64,000 bases of DNA from Candidatus Methylobacter titanis (GCA_029946125.1 JAQSDX010000005.1:27313-91312); one strand, 5' to 3'; shown: positions 17,984 through 28,504, counted from the first letter of the stretch. The notes: generated from the sequence alone by a model not told the origin. Numbers and translations: made by a program.

Positions 17984-18484
17984 ATGAAAATGAAAATTGC
18001 TCTATTTTTAGGATTGTTGCTCATTACCAATGTGAGCTTTGCTGATTTAAAGATTGGTTTTGTCAATATACCTGCCGTTCTTGAAAAAGCCCCCCAAGCC
18101 GAAAAAGCTAAAAAACGATTGGAACAAGAGTTTTCACCGCGCGATAAGCAGTTAGTTGCTCAGCAAAAAGAAATTCAAAGCATGGATGATAGAATAGCCA
18201 AAGATTCCGCCGTAATGGGTGCGTCAGAGCGAACAAATATGGAAAGAGATATCCTCAACAAGAAAAGGGATGCAAAAAGAGCTCAACAAGAATTTAGCGA
18301 AGATTTTAATGTTCGTCGTAATGAAGAATTGGGTAAGTTGCAAAATCGTATTGTTGAAGTTATTCGCGGCATAGCCAAAGATCAAAGCTATGATTTGCTG
18401 CTTACTGATGGTGTTATTTATGCCAGCGACCAAATTGATGTCACGGCTCAAGTTCAACAAAAATTAGCTGCCTTGCCAAATTAA
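17984..18484 (+). CDS. OmpH/Skp family periplasmic chaperone
   Basis: A 166-residue OmpH-family protein: signal peptide (MKMKIALFLGLLLITNVSFA), then DLKIGFVNIPAVLEKAPQAEKA, the classic start of Skp/OmpH. A long charged coiled coil (about 45-120) forms the tentacles, and the C-terminus YDLLLTDGVIYASDQIDVT completes the beta body. It holds unfolded outer-membrane proteins in the periplasm. Unusually it is not next to bamA or lpxD, where skp normally lies, so it may be a second copy. This is inferred from the window alone. Confidence 0.9.
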   Translation: MKMKIALFLGLLLITNVSFADLKIGFVNIPAVLEKAPQAEKAKKRLEQEFSPRDKQLVAQQKEIQSMDDRIAKDSAVMGASERTNMERDILNKKRDAKRAQQEFSEDFNVRRNEELGKLQNRIVEVIRGIAKDQSYDLLLTDGVIYASDQIDVTAQVQQKLAALPN

Positions 18485-18536
18485 TTGATTTTTACCGGCA
18501 GTCCTTGAGACTGTCGGAGCAACAAGTTCCATCGTT

Positions 18537-18562
18537 AAAGGCGACCGCGTCTGGTTGCCTTT
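18537..18562 (+). terminator. Possible terminator after the OmpH-like gene
   Basis: AAAGGCGACC and GGTTGCCTTT pair over ten bases (one G-U) around GCGTCT. The T-run is only the TTT of the arm, so it is weak. A second dyad (CCGGCAGTC..GACTGTCGG) lies at 18495-18517. Confidence 0.45.
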
Positions 18563-18762
18563 ACGGCACAGATGTCATCATGTGCCTTTGATTTCTCCCA
18601 TTTTCCTCTTTATCATCAAACCTAGCTGCGTAGATTCAATTGCCGTATTTCCGGCAATCCAACCCAAATTCTGCCTGATGAATTTATACGACTTGATAGC
18701 GCTATGAACACGTTTCCACGCGTATTAAAAGATTCATCGTAACCCCCGATTCATGTACCGAT

Positions 18763-18784
18763 AAGGAGTTATATGGTCGAGTAA
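18763..18784 (+). promoter_or_regulatory. Strong ribosome site with a three-codon ORF
   Basis: AAGGAG (18763-18768) precedes ATG GTC GAG TAA (18773-18784), and the terminator-like hairpin begins seven bases after the stop. The combination looks like a leader peptide or a ribosome-binding small RNA. No known family is recognised, and chance cannot be excluded. Confidence 0.35.
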
Positions 18785-18790
18785 TTTGCG

Positions 18791-18825
18791 GGCTAATTAA
18801 GCTGCTTTAATCAGCCTGTTTTTTA
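18791..18825 (+). terminator. Rho-independent terminator in the ect upstream gap
   Basis: GGCTAATTAA and TTTAATCAGCC form a stem of about nine pairs around GCTGC, followed by TGTTTTTTATC. It is the best intrinsic terminator in this gap. It would end either the OmpH transcript or an independent small transcript. Confidence 0.55.
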
Positions 18826-19202
18826 TCGCCAGGCCTGAAAAAAAGTCATTGTTTTTTCACTATATTTTAGGCGGTCGTTGAATTCATTATGGATTTTTGC
18901 CCTAGACAATGAGTTTTATTCGTGTAGTATGTTTCTGGTATTAAACAAAAAAACGATAGATTTTTTTTTGCTATTCCTTAAGTTATTATTCACAACCTAG
19001 ATACTGCAAAGCGCTGCTGAAAAAATATCGTATGTGTTTGAAATTAAATATAAATATCATGAATTATGGGGCTGTTATTTCATAAGAAATGAATGGGTTG
19101 ATTTGAGTTTTTTATATTTAATATCAATTATATATAATTCTACTATGTAGAGTACGCAGGATTCGGTGATTAGTTTTTAACATAGATTTATCTCTATTGT
19201 TA

Positions 19203-19224
19203 ATTGTTTAGTGCTATAAACAAT
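19203..19224. promoter_or_regulatory. Palindrome upstream of ectA, candidate EctR-type operator
   Basis: ATTGTTTA and TAAACAAT are perfect 8-base arms around GTGCTA, 26 bases before the ectA ATG. The centre TTTAGTG-CTATA resembles the EctR operator reported for ectABC promoters of methylotrophs (from memory, a TTTAGT/ACTATA pseudo-palindrome). The internal TATAAA could be a -10 box, so a bound repressor would block transcription. ectR itself is not in the window. Confidence 0.45.
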
Positions 19225-19249
19225 ATTAACTATATACCAAGTATAAGGC

Positions 19250-19750
19250 ATGTCTAAAACTACGCATTTAACAATCGAACTACGCCCACCTTTGCCAGAA
19301 GATGCTGCATCAGTATTCAAGCTGGTTAATCAATGCCCCCCATTGGATCCCAATTCCATGTATTGCAATTTATTGCAATGCAGTCATTTTGCAGGCACCT
19401 CGATTGCTGCTGTTTGCCAGGGAGAACTAGTGGGATTTATCTCTGGTTATCTTATTCCGGGTCGTCCTGACACGCTGTTCATCTGGCAAGTAGCTGTCGG
19501 GGAGAAAGCTCGAGGTCAAGGACTGGCAACCAGAATGTTGCAAAACATCTGGCTACAACCTCAATGCAGCAATGTCAGCTATCTTGAAACGACCATTACA
19601 GAGTCGAATCAGGCTTCGTGGGCGCTATTTCAGGGTTTGGCAAATAAGCTGAAAACGGAACTCAATACATCGGTGATGTTTGATCGTGAACGGCATTTTG
19701 ACAATGAACATGACACAGAAATGTTGGTCAGAATTGGCCCTATCAAATGA
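19250..19750 (+). CDS. ectA: L-2,4-diaminobutyrate N-acetyltransferase
   Basis: Second step of ectoine synthesis: acetylates 2,4-diaminobutyrate at N-gamma. A 166-residue GNAT protein. It opens with the EctA-typical region DPNSMYCNLLQCSHFAGTS, and the acetyl-CoA loop is VAVGEKARGQGLATRML at about 82-98. FISGYLIPGRPDTLFIWQ is a family hallmark. It is first in ectABCD and begins just after a candidate operator. No strong Shine-Dalgarno is present (TATAAGGC only). Expected to be osmotically induced. Confidence 0.95.
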   Translation: MSKTTHLTIELRPPLPEDAASVFKLVNQCPPLDPNSMYCNLLQCSHFAGTSIAAVCQGELVGFISGYLIPGRPDTLFIWQVAVGEKARGQGLATRMLQNIWLQPQCSNVSYLETTITESNQASWALFQGLANKLKTELNTSVMFDRERHFDNEHDTEMLVRIGPIK

Positions 19751-19771
19751 TACCCCGGGGTGGACGCTTGA

Positions 19772-21097
<1,326 letters not shown>

Positions 21098-21289
21098 CCG
21101 CGAAAAATAACTAACTGAAGTTTCCCGTTGTTGAGCCCGCAACGTATAAAGGGAAAGGATTAAATTGGGTTTTGTTATAAACCCAGTAAACCCTGCATAA
21201 AATACCTGCCCCTGCATAAATAGCGGGATTAGACCTCTTATAAACGAGGAAGCTTCAGTAATTAGCTATATCATAAAGAAGGCATAATC
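21098..21289 (+). other. Structured spacer between ectB and ectC
   Basis: 192 bases inside the ect cluster. GGGTTT..AAACCC (about 21167-21184) and CCTC..GAGG (21234-21249) are small hairpins, and CCCTGCATAAAATACCTG / CCCCTGCATAAATAGC is a partial direct repeat at about 21192-21225. There is no open frame of note. It may hold a processing site, an attenuator or a second promoter for ectCD. Confidence 0.45.
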
Positions 21290-21694
21290 ATGATAGTGAG
21301 AACATTACCAGACGCTGAAAAAACCGGACGCCGTATCGTTTCGCCAGATGGCAACTGGGAAAGTACTCGGTTGTTATTGAAAGATGACAATATGGGTTTT
21401 TCCTTTCATATTACGACGATCTACCAGGGAGCTGATTTTCAGATGCATTATCAAAATCATCTGGAATCAGTCTACTGTATTTCCGGAGAGGGTGAGGTTG
21501 AAACCCTGGATGATGGTAAAAAACATGCCATTAGCCCGGGTACGCTTTATATTCTGGATAAACATGATAAGCATATATTGCGTGCTTATAAGGAAATGAA
21601 ACTGGCATGTGTCTTTAATCCTCCCTTGAGCGGCAAGGAAGTACACAATGCTGAGGGCGCCTATGAGTTGATTTCAGAGGCTGTTGCCGACTAA
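21290..21694 (+). CDS. ectC: L-ectoine synthase
   Basis: Closes N-gamma-acetyl-diaminobutyrate to ectoine. A 134-residue cupin with the EctC start [16 protein letters not shown]. Its [31 protein letters not shown] holds the metal-binding Glu and Tyr (the His site is in the second cupin motif), and [14 protein letters not shown] carries the HDKH motif. Length matches the family (about 130). A GAAGG ribosome site lies nine bases before the ATG. The next gene, ectD, starts within 35 bases. Confidence 0.97.
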   Translation: MIVRTLPDAEKTGRRIVSPDGNWESTRLLLKDDNMGFSFHITTIYQGADFQMHYQNHLESVYCISGEGEVETLDDGKKHAISPGTLYILDKHDKHILRAYKEMKLACVFNPPLSGKEVHNAEGAYELISEAVAD

Positions 21695-21727
21695 TCAATG
21701 AAATTTATAGAGGCAGAAATATTCACC

Positions 21728-22675
21728 ATGAGTGTTAACAATAAACAGACTCCGAATCAGGTTAAAGATTTTTATCCATCCCGTGGCGGCAAAACAGCGC
21801 AATTGATACAGCGGCAAGACCCCGTTCTCTACGCTGCAACTGCCAGTAATAGCCCCATAGATTACAAACTTGTTAAGCAATACGAACAACAAGGGTTTCT
21901 GGTTCTGGATGACGTGTTTACTGAAAAAGAGGTTTGCTGTTTTCAGCAGGAGCTTGACAGCATGAGACATGATGATCGTCGTAAAGCCTCTGAGCAAACC
22001 ATTACCGAGCCCGGGAGTGGCGATATCAGGTCAATCTTCAATGTGCATCAGAACAGTGCGATGTTTAAAAAATTGGCTTCGGATGTTCGTCTGGCTGGTT
22101 TGGCGCAATATCTATTGGGTGATGAGGTCTATATTCATCAGTCGCGGGTTAATTACAAACCGGAGTTTCGTGGCAAGGGATTTTATTGGCATTCAGATTT
22201 TGAAACCTGGCATGTTGAAGATGGTATGCCCAGAATGCGTGCTTTAAGTATGTCCATTACGCTGACAGAAAATTATCAGCACAATGGCCCACTGATGATG
22301 ATTCCTGATTCTCATAAAGACTATGCCGTGTGTGAGGGAGATGCGCCTGCCGAGCACTACAAGTCATCGCTTAAAAAACAGGAATACGGTATTCCTAGCG
22401 ACAGCTCTCTTCAGCAAATGGTGGAGAAAGGTGAGAGGATTGTGACAGCGACCGGTAAACCAGGCAGCGTGATTATTTTTGATTGCAATGTTATGCATGG
22501 ATCTAACAGCAATATCACCCCTTATCCGCGTTCCAATATCTTTTTTGTCTATAATGCGGTGAGTAATCGAGTTGCAGAGCCGTTCTCTACTAATCCGCCG
22601 CGCCCCGAATACATCTGCACGAGAAAGCATATTCAAGCCATTGCCCCGCAAACGGTTCAATTCATCCTCGATTAG
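21728..22675 (+). CDS. ectD: Ectoine 5-hydroxylase
   Basis: Non-haem Fe(II)/2-oxoglutarate dioxygenase that makes 5-hydroxyectoine. The iron triad is visible: FYWHSDFETWHVEDGMPRMRA gives His-x-Asp, and VIIFDCNVMHGSNSN the distal His. QSRVNYKPEFRGKG binds ectoine and 2-oxoglutarate. ATG 21728 (MSVNNKQTPNQ) gives 315 residues; an in-frame ATG at 21698 would add ten and is equally close to a ribosome site. Last gene of ectABCD. No aspartokinase gene (ask) follows, unlike in several ectABC-ask operons. Confidence 0.95.
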   Translation: MSVNNKQTPNQVKDFYPSRGGKTAQLIQRQDPVLYAATASNSPIDYKLVKQYEQQGFLVLDDVFTEKEVCCFQQELDSMRHDDRRKASEQTITEPGSGDIRSIFNVHQNSAMFKKLASDVRLAGLAQYLLGDEVYIHQSRVNYKPEFRGKGFYWHSDFETWHVEDGMPRMRALSMSITLTENYQHNGPLMMIPDSHKDYAVCEGDAPAEHYKSSLKKQEYGIPSDSSLQQMVEKGERIVTATGKPGSVIIFDCNVMHGSNSNITPYPRSNIFFVYNAVSNRVAEPFSTNPPRPEYICTRKHIQAIAPQTVQFILD

Positions 22676-22690
22676 CTGGGTTAAAAATCT

Positions 22691-23407
22691 TCATGATTTC
22701 TTGAATTTTACAACCTTGTTCAAAGGACTCAGATTGATTTCATCGACCACGATATGTGCTCGCGAATTAAGCACATAGGAGACTGCTTCGGCGACATCTT
22801 CCGGCTTTATAAAATGGCTATCATCGTCGCCCGGCTCAAAAGACAGTTGTTCAAAAAATGCCGTTTTGACCATGCCGGGATTAATCAGACAAACCCGCAC
22901 CTTGCTTTTGCCGCATTCTTCGCGCAAGGCTTGGGTAAAGCCGCGCAGCGCAAACTTGCTGGCGCAATACATCGTCCCTTTGCGACTGCCTTTTAAGGCG
23001 GCTTCCGAGCCGATAAAAATCAAATCGCTGTGCCCTTTACGTTTTAACGCAGGCAGTAACGCTCTTACCAAAAAGGCCTGGCTGGTAAAGTTTAGCGTCA
23101 TCAGCTCTTCAATTTGAGCGTAGGAAAACTCCTCTATTGAGCCGAACTGTCCTCTCCCTGCACAAAAAACCACCGCATCGATTTCGGGAAAGGCTTGTTC
23201 CAGTTCGCCGATTTTTTGCGCTATATCGGTTAACCGGCTTAAATCCAGTTGCACGGGAGTGAAGTTATCCATCGGTCGGATAAACTTGGCGCTATCGCGG
23301 GATACGCCGAGCACCCGATGCCCCTGTTGCAATAAATTCCTGGCGATGGCTCGGCCTATGCCGGAGCTGGCCCCGGTCACCAGAATGGTGCGTTTTATAG
23401 CGTGCAT
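22691..23407 (-). CDS. Short-chain dehydrogenase/reductase
   Basis: A 238-residue classical SDR. The NAD(P) fold is TGASSGIGRAIARNL at about 12-26, with the catalytic Tyr-x3-Lys in YCASKFALRG at about 147-156. VCLINPGMVKTAF follows the active site. The substrate is unknown. It is downstream of and overlaps by 13 bases a spore-photoproduct-lyase-like gene on the same strand, so the two are probably one transcript. A DNA-repair or lipid link is only inference. It converges with ectD. Confidence 0.9.
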   Translation of the reverse strand: MHAIKRTILVTGASSGIGRAIARNLLQQGHRVLGVSRDSAKFIRPMDNFTPVQLDLSRLTDIAQKIGELEQAFPEIDAVVFCAGRGQFGSIEEFSYAQIEELMTLNFTSQAFLVRALLPALKRKGHSDLIFIGSEAALKGSRKGTMYCASKFALRGFTQALREECGKSKVRVCLINPGMVKTAFFEQLSFEPGDDDSHFIKPEDVAEAVSYVLNSRAHIVVDEINLSPLNKVVKFKKS

Positions 23408-24387
23408 GGAAAAAATTTGTCGGATGGTATGTAAGTTAAGAGTTGTTCGCTGCAGTAATGCATCATCTCCTGCTCCAGTTCTTGTTTATACGAAACCATC
23501 CCTTGTTGACTCACCAAGGGGCCTGCAAAAAGTTTTTCTTCGGGATAAAGTTTATGCACTTTTTTAAAGAAATTCTCCGGCAGTCTGAATACGCCAAGAC
23601 TGACCGAGTGCAACAGGTTTAGATCGATACGGGAAAAAACCTGCTCGAATAATTGCCGATACTGCTGTTGATAGCCTTTTTGATAAAGCAACGGATCGAA
23701 GCGCAGTCCGATTTGCCAGCCTTGTTGCTGCAATTTGACCAATGCATCCAGACGCCGCTGTACCGATGGCGCTTTGTCCTCGACTTTTGCGGCTATTTCA
23801 TCCGGGGACAGACTGAACGCCACGATACATCGTGGCAAGGGTTCGCGGTTTAACAGGCTTCTGACCTGGGTGCTTTTGGTTCTTAGTTCCAGCCAGGCAT
23901 TGGGCAGTGTGGCAAAAAACGGCAAAAACTGCTCGGCAAACCGGGTTACCGGCTCCAAAGCCAGACTGTCGCAATCGTAGCCGGAAAAAAAATGCAGGTT
24001 TTCGTCCGGTGATTCGGCACATAGTTGGCGGATGTCTTGCTGGAAATCCTCGTAATTGACAAACAGCAGGTAATTGGCCGACTGATACATGCCCTGTAAA
24101 AAACAGTAACGGCAATCGTACAGACAGTTGAGCATGTGCGAGAAATAATAATTTCTTGTCGCCCCGATGCCGTAACCCGGCGGAGCAGGCAGCGCAAAGT
24201 TTTTATATTTTTCCGCCAATATCAAGGCAGGCTGTTGCTTTTGCAGGCGAAAGTTTTGCGCTTTGGGGTTAAACACTTCGCCGTAACGGCCACAGGTTAT
24301 TTTTCTGGCTTGGGGAAATCGCGCCACAATATCGAGAACACGTGGGTGCTGCAAGATAGCTTGTTCTATATAAATGGTTTCAATCAT
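23395..24387 (-). CDS. Radical SAM protein, spore photoproduct lyase family
   Basis: A 330-residue SPL-family radical SAM enzyme. The cluster motif CLYDCRYC (Cys 88, 92, 95) has the CxxxCxxC spacing, followed by FLQGMYQSANYLLFVN, typical of SplB. CGRYGEVFNP near 32 and a helical C-terminus follow. In Bacillus, SPL reverses spore photoproduct thymine dimers. This organism is not expected to sporulate, so a DNA-repair role on other lesions is possible but unproven. It starts 124 bases from proC, divergently, and overlaps the SDR gene. Confidence 0.88.
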   Translation of the reverse strand: MIETIYIEQAILQHPRVLDIVARFPQARKITCGRYGEVFNPKAQNFRLQKQQPALILAEKYKNFALPAPPGYGIGATRNYYFSHMLNCLYDCRYCFLQGMYQSANYLLFVNYEDFQQDIRQLCAESPDENLHFFSGYDCDSLALEPVTRFAEQFLPFFATLPNAWLELRTKSTQVRSLLNREPLPRCIVAFSLSPDEIAAKVEDKAPSVQRRLDALVKLQQQGWQIGLRFDPLLYQKGYQQQYRQLFEQVFSRIDLNLLHSVSLGVFRLPENFFKKVHKLYPEEKLFAGPLVSQQGMVSYKQELEQEMMHYCSEQLLTYIPSDKFFPCTL

Positions 24388-24511
24388 AAGTTCTGTTTAT
24401 CGTTTGGTACGGCTAATGTAGCACAGCTTGCCAGATCAAAAGCCTTGTGATTTATTATGCCGACCTCATATAGGGTAAAATACTTTCAACTCAACCAACA
24501 CATTAACCAGC

Positions 24512-25339
24512 ATGAAAATACATAAAATAGGATTTATCGGCGGCGGTAATATGGCATCCAGTCTGATTAGCGGATTGATTGCCAGCGGACATACACCGGA
24601 GCAGATTTGGGTGTCGGATATTAACCCGGACACGCTGACTGACCTGGCGAAACAACTGCACATTAATACTTCGGTTAACAATGACGACATCATCAATGCG
24701 GTCGATGTCGTGGTTTTAGCGGTCAAGCCGCAGACACTGAGCGCCGTGGCACAAAGCGTTGCTGCGCTAATTCAGCAAAAAAAATCGCTGGTGGTCTCTA
24801 TTGCCGCCGGTATAAACCAGAACAGTTTAAGCCGCTGGTTAGGCGCTGATACCGCGATAGTGCGTTGCATGCCCAACACCCCGGCACTGGTATTGACCGG
24901 CGCTACCGCCTTGCATGCCAACGACAAGGTGACAGCTGAACAACGCGATCTGGCGGAAAACATCTTACGGTCGGTCGGCATTGCGCTGTGGGTTAACGAT
25001 GAAGCCGAGTTGGACGCGGTGACCGCCGTTTCCGGCAGCGGCCCCGCCTATTATTTCCTGCTGATGGAAGCCATGGAAAAAGCCGCATTAGAGCTGGGTT
25101 TGAGCGAACAGACCGCGCGTTTACTGGTACAACAGACGGCATTGGGCGCGGCCAAAATAGCGCTGGAATCGGCCGAATCGCCGGAACAGTTACGCAAGCG
25201 CGTCACCTCTCCCGGCGGCACGACCCAGCAGGCTATAGAAACGTTTGAGCAAGGCGGTTTTACCGAGCTGGTGTCAAAAGCCTTACATGCGGCACGAGAC
25301 CGATCTATTGAAATGTCTAAACAAATGGAGAACTTCTAA
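24512..25339 (+). CDS. proC: Pyrroline-5-carboxylate reductase
   Basis: Last step of proline synthesis. The 275-residue protein has the Rossmann start KIGFIGGGNMASSLISGL, the mid-domain VRCMPNTPALVLTGATAL, and the ProC signature VTAVSGSGPAYYFLLMEAM in the C-terminal dimerisation half, ending with LRKRVTSPGGTTQQAIETFE. Length normal (about 270). Its stop codon overlaps the yggT start by one base. The proC-yggT-yggU order is widespread in gammaproteobacteria; here the third gene is broken. Confidence 0.97.
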   Translation: MKIHKIGFIGGGNMASSLISGLIASGHTPEQIWVSDINPDTLTDLAKQLHINTSVNNDDIINAVDVVVLAVKPQTLSAVAQSVAALIQQKKSLVVSIAAGINQNSLSRWLGADTAIVRCMPNTPALVLTGATALHANDKVTAEQRDLAENILRSVGIALWVNDEAELDAVTAVSGSGPAYYFLLMEAMEKAALELGLSEQTARLLVQQTALGAAKIALESAESPEQLRKRVTSPGGTTQQAIETFEQGGFTELVSKALHAARDRSIEMSKQMENF

Positions 25340-25914
25340 TGGGTTCAAGCTACATGGCCGATCCGGCTATTTTTATCATCGATTCGCTGTTTTCTCTGTA
25401 TATTTTAGCGGTGTTACTGCGCTTTTTATTGCAATGGTGCGGCGCCGATTTTTACAACCCAATTTCCCAGTTTCTGGTCAAAGTGACGCACCCGCCGTTA
25501 AAACTGCTACGCCGCTTTGTTCCGTCTATCGGAAAAATAGATACGTCGTCGCTGGTTCTGGTATTTGGCCTGCAAATGCTGGCCGATTTTTCCATATTAC
25601 TGCTGAAGGGCATCGCTATCAGTATCGGCGCATTGACGATTTTATCGTTGACCCAGCTGGTTTCGTTGCTGATCAATATCTTCATCTATGCGGTATTTGC
25701 CAGAGCCATTCTCAGCTGGCTGAATCCCGGCTCGTTTAATGCCGCATCGTCTATCTTGAACAGCCTGACCGAACCTGTGCTTGATCTTTGCCGCAAATTC
25801 ATTCCCGATCTGGGCGGCATTGACTTGTCGCCTTTAGCCGCGTTAATGCTATTGCAACTGGCAAAAATGGTGGTGCTGCCGCCGCTGCATCAATTAGCCA
25901 ATTTGATTGGTTAA
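25339..25914 (+). CDS. yggT: YggT family integral membrane protein
   Basis: A 191-residue protein with two YGGT repeats, each a pair of helices joined by a conserved loop: YNPISQFLVKVTHPPLKLLRRFVP at about 36-59, and FNAASSILNSLTEPVLDLCRKFIP near 133-156. Both show the family N-P/T-P-L-R-P-like pattern. The role is unclear; it has been linked to osmotic tolerance and to cell division site placement in other bacteria. It is coupled to proC and would have been followed by yggU. Confidence 0.93.
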   Translation: MGSSYMADPAIFIIDSLFSLYILAVLLRFLLQWCGADFYNPISQFLVKVTHPPLKLLRRFVPSIGKIDTSSLVLVFGLQMLADFSILLLKGIAISIGALTILSLTQLVSLLINIFIYAVFARAILSWLNPGSFNAASSILNSLTEPVLDLCRKFIPDLGGIDLSPLAALMLLQLAKMVVLPPLHQLANLIG

Positions 25915-26130
25915 ACCGGTGATCGGTTGAACGGGTACCGCTGGCAACATTGCGTTTTGACGCAGAAGCTCCCTGTTCAACCCAAGGCCGGCAAGAATGA
26001 ATGGTCGGGACTGCAGGGCGACAGATTAAAACTCAGGATCAAGGCGGCGCCAGTCGACGGCAAAGCCATCCGTATCTGATCGGGTTTATAGCCGATGAGT
26101 TCGCCAAAGAAATCCCCATACCTGTCTGAT
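25915..26130 (+). pseudogene. yggU: Broken DUF167 (yggU) gene
   Basis: Directly after yggT, in the yggT frame, the codons give VQPKAGKNEWSGLQGDRLKLRI, then AAPVDGKA, the highly conserved core of YggU (written in two parts). The frame meets TGA at about 26080. Shifting it restores HPYLIGFIADEF, matching the family HLIKFLAKEF, which shows a frameshift near 26068. No ATG is left. The product would be truncated, and a sequencing error is the main alternative. Confidence 0.75.
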
Positions 26131-26203
26131 GCGCTGCAATTCGATCTTTCCTTGTTACGATTGCGATTTAAAGACTAAAAAACGGCCATGATGAAGCCAA
26201 GGT

Positions 26204-26235
26204 TTTTTGTCTTGCACCTTTTGCCTTTCGCCTGC
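26204..26235. repeat. Repeat family E, copy 1
   Basis: GTCTTGCACCTTTTGCC-TTTCGCCTG. Similar CCTTCGCC / TTGCACCTTT blocks occur at 34553-34607, 38125-38214, 44317-44336 and 44679-44698. It lies just before the DUF4124 gene, where it produces a false N-terminal extension. Confidence 0.6.
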
Positions 26236-26292
26236 TCTTCCAGTATCTTTGCCCTATCATTTATTTTCCCTGGAAAAAACCACACCTCAGCC

Positions 26293-27288
26293 ATGCAAAC
26301 ACGCACTTTTTCAGCCAGTATTTTTCTGGTTTGTTTTCTTTTTTTATGTGGCAGCCAGTCTGCACTTGCCAAAAAAATGTACCGTTGGGTAAATGAAAAT
26401 GGCGAAACCATTTTCTCCGATCAGGTTCCGCCGGAACAGTCTCAATATCGGCGAGAATCGCTAAGCGACAAAGGCCGGGTTCTTGCCGTCACCGAAAAGG
26501 CAAAAACAAAAGAACAGCAGGCGATGGATGAACGACTGAGTACCCTGAAAAAAGCTCAGGAAGAAATCATCGCCCAGCAACAAGCTAACGACAAAGTGCT
26601 GCTCAGCACCTTCCGTAATGTGAAGGACATGGAAGAGAGTATTTACGCAACCCTACAGACTCTGGATGCTCAACGAAACGTGGCTCAGGGCAATTTAAAA
26701 CGGGTAGAAAATCAACTGGGAATACAGCAAAAGAAAGCCGCAGAACTCGAACGTAACGGCAAAAAAATGACAAAAGATTTGCTGAGTGACATCAAACAAA
26801 CAGAAGCACAGATACAAGTTGCTTATGCCGAAATAAACAAACAGATCGAAAAAAAGAATCGGGCCAAGGCCGAATTTGAAGCCGACATCGAACGTTTTAC
26901 ATTTTTAACCCGGGACCATAAAGACCCCTCTAAAGAATCTGACAAGATTGCAGAGAATAAAGTTGCCGATGACATGGGTTTATACACCTGCCGGACTGAT
27001 GAGCTTTGCGTAAAGGCTTGGATGAGCGCGCATGAGTTCATCAAAACGCATGCCACAACACCGATTGATACCGATACTGACAAATTGATTCTGGGCAGGG
27101 CACCAGCAACCGACAGCGACCTGAGCTTGGCGATTTCAAAAATAGAAGATGAAAACAAAAAAAAGCAGCTTTTCCTTAACATTCGCTGTTGGGAATCATC
27201 GGCAGGCACTGAACTCTGCGCCAGCCAGAAAGTGCGTGACATAAGGACGGCGTTCAGGCCGTTTATTGAAGCTGCGGTGGGTGAGTAA
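26293..27288 (+). CDS. DUF4124 domain protein with coiled coil
   Basis: Start chosen at ATG 26293: the signal peptide MQTRTFSASIFLVCFLFLCGSQSALA begins here, and the earlier codons lie in a repeat. The 331-residue product has an N-terminal DUF4124 domain just after cleavage (KKMYRWVNENGETIFSDQVPPEQ, split at the domain end). A long coiled coil (about 65-215) and a C-terminal helical domain with C-x(n)-C pairs (YTCRTDELC, IRCWESSAGTELC) follow. It is probably periplasmic or outer-membrane bound. Function unknown. Confidence 0.85.
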   Translation: MQTRTFSASIFLVCFLFLCGSQSALAKKMYRWVNENGETIFSDQVPPEQSQYRRESLSDKGRVLAVTEKAKTKEQQAMDERLSTLKKAQEEIIAQQQANDKVLLSTFRNVKDMEESIYATLQTLDAQRNVAQGNLKRVENQLGIQQKKAAELERNGKKMTKDLLSDIKQTEAQIQVAYAEINKQIEKKNRAKAEFEADIERFTFLTRDHKDPSKESDKIAENKVADDMGLYTCRTDELCVKAWMSAHEFIKTHATTPIDTDTDKLILGRAPATDSDLSLAISKIEDENKKKQLFLNIRCWESSAGTELCASQKVRDIRTAFRPFIEAAVGE

Positions 27289-27410
27289 TGAGCCAGCACG
27301 CGGCGAATTCGACCAACGTTTCAACGACTATCGGAAGTGCCGTCTGACGGGGTTCATCGCTTTTGCGCTCACGTTGCCGTTTACAGGCAAGGGCCGTAGG
27401 ATTCGATCAG

Positions 27411-27500
27411 ACACGAAGTTTTTACCTTGGATTTTCTTCGTGTCTCGGCAACTGCTCCATGCGTTGCTCTACCTCCTGCATCCATGCAAGTCGTTCGTGG
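27411..27500. repeat. Dispersed repeat family D, copy 2
   Basis: TTCTTCGTGTCTCGGCAACT, then GCGTTGCTCTACCTCCTGCA and GTCGTTCGTGG. It nearly matches 3811-3872. It lies between the DUF4124 gene and the convergent argB, ending ten bases before the argB stop. Confidence 0.8.
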
Positions 27501-27509
27501 TGGAATTCC

Positions 27510-28421
<912 letters not shown>

Positions 28422-28470
28422 TTATGGGTGATGTTACGTATTGGCCACGAAAAGCACGAAAATGTTTAAA

Positions 28471-28504
28471 GGGGTGTGCTGTAAGTTGGGGTGTGCTGTA
28501 AGTT
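28471..28504. repeat. Perfect 17-base tandem duplication
   Basis: GGGGTGTGCTGTAAGTT occurs twice back to back (28471-28487 and 28488-28504) in the argB-pyrC' gap. It may be a recent slippage product. No function visible. Confidence 0.9.

Larger units (their letters stand above)
18485..19249. other. AT-rich gap of 765 bases before ectA
   Basis: The longest gene-free stretch in the window. It has hairpins at 18495-18562, a small dyad at 18639-18658, a Shine-Dalgarno/tripeptide ORF/terminator unit at 18763-18825, and then about 400 strongly AT-rich bases up to the ect genes. No MarR-type ectR gene and no protein-coding ORF of note are seen. A small RNA ending at 18825 is possible. Confidence 0.55.
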
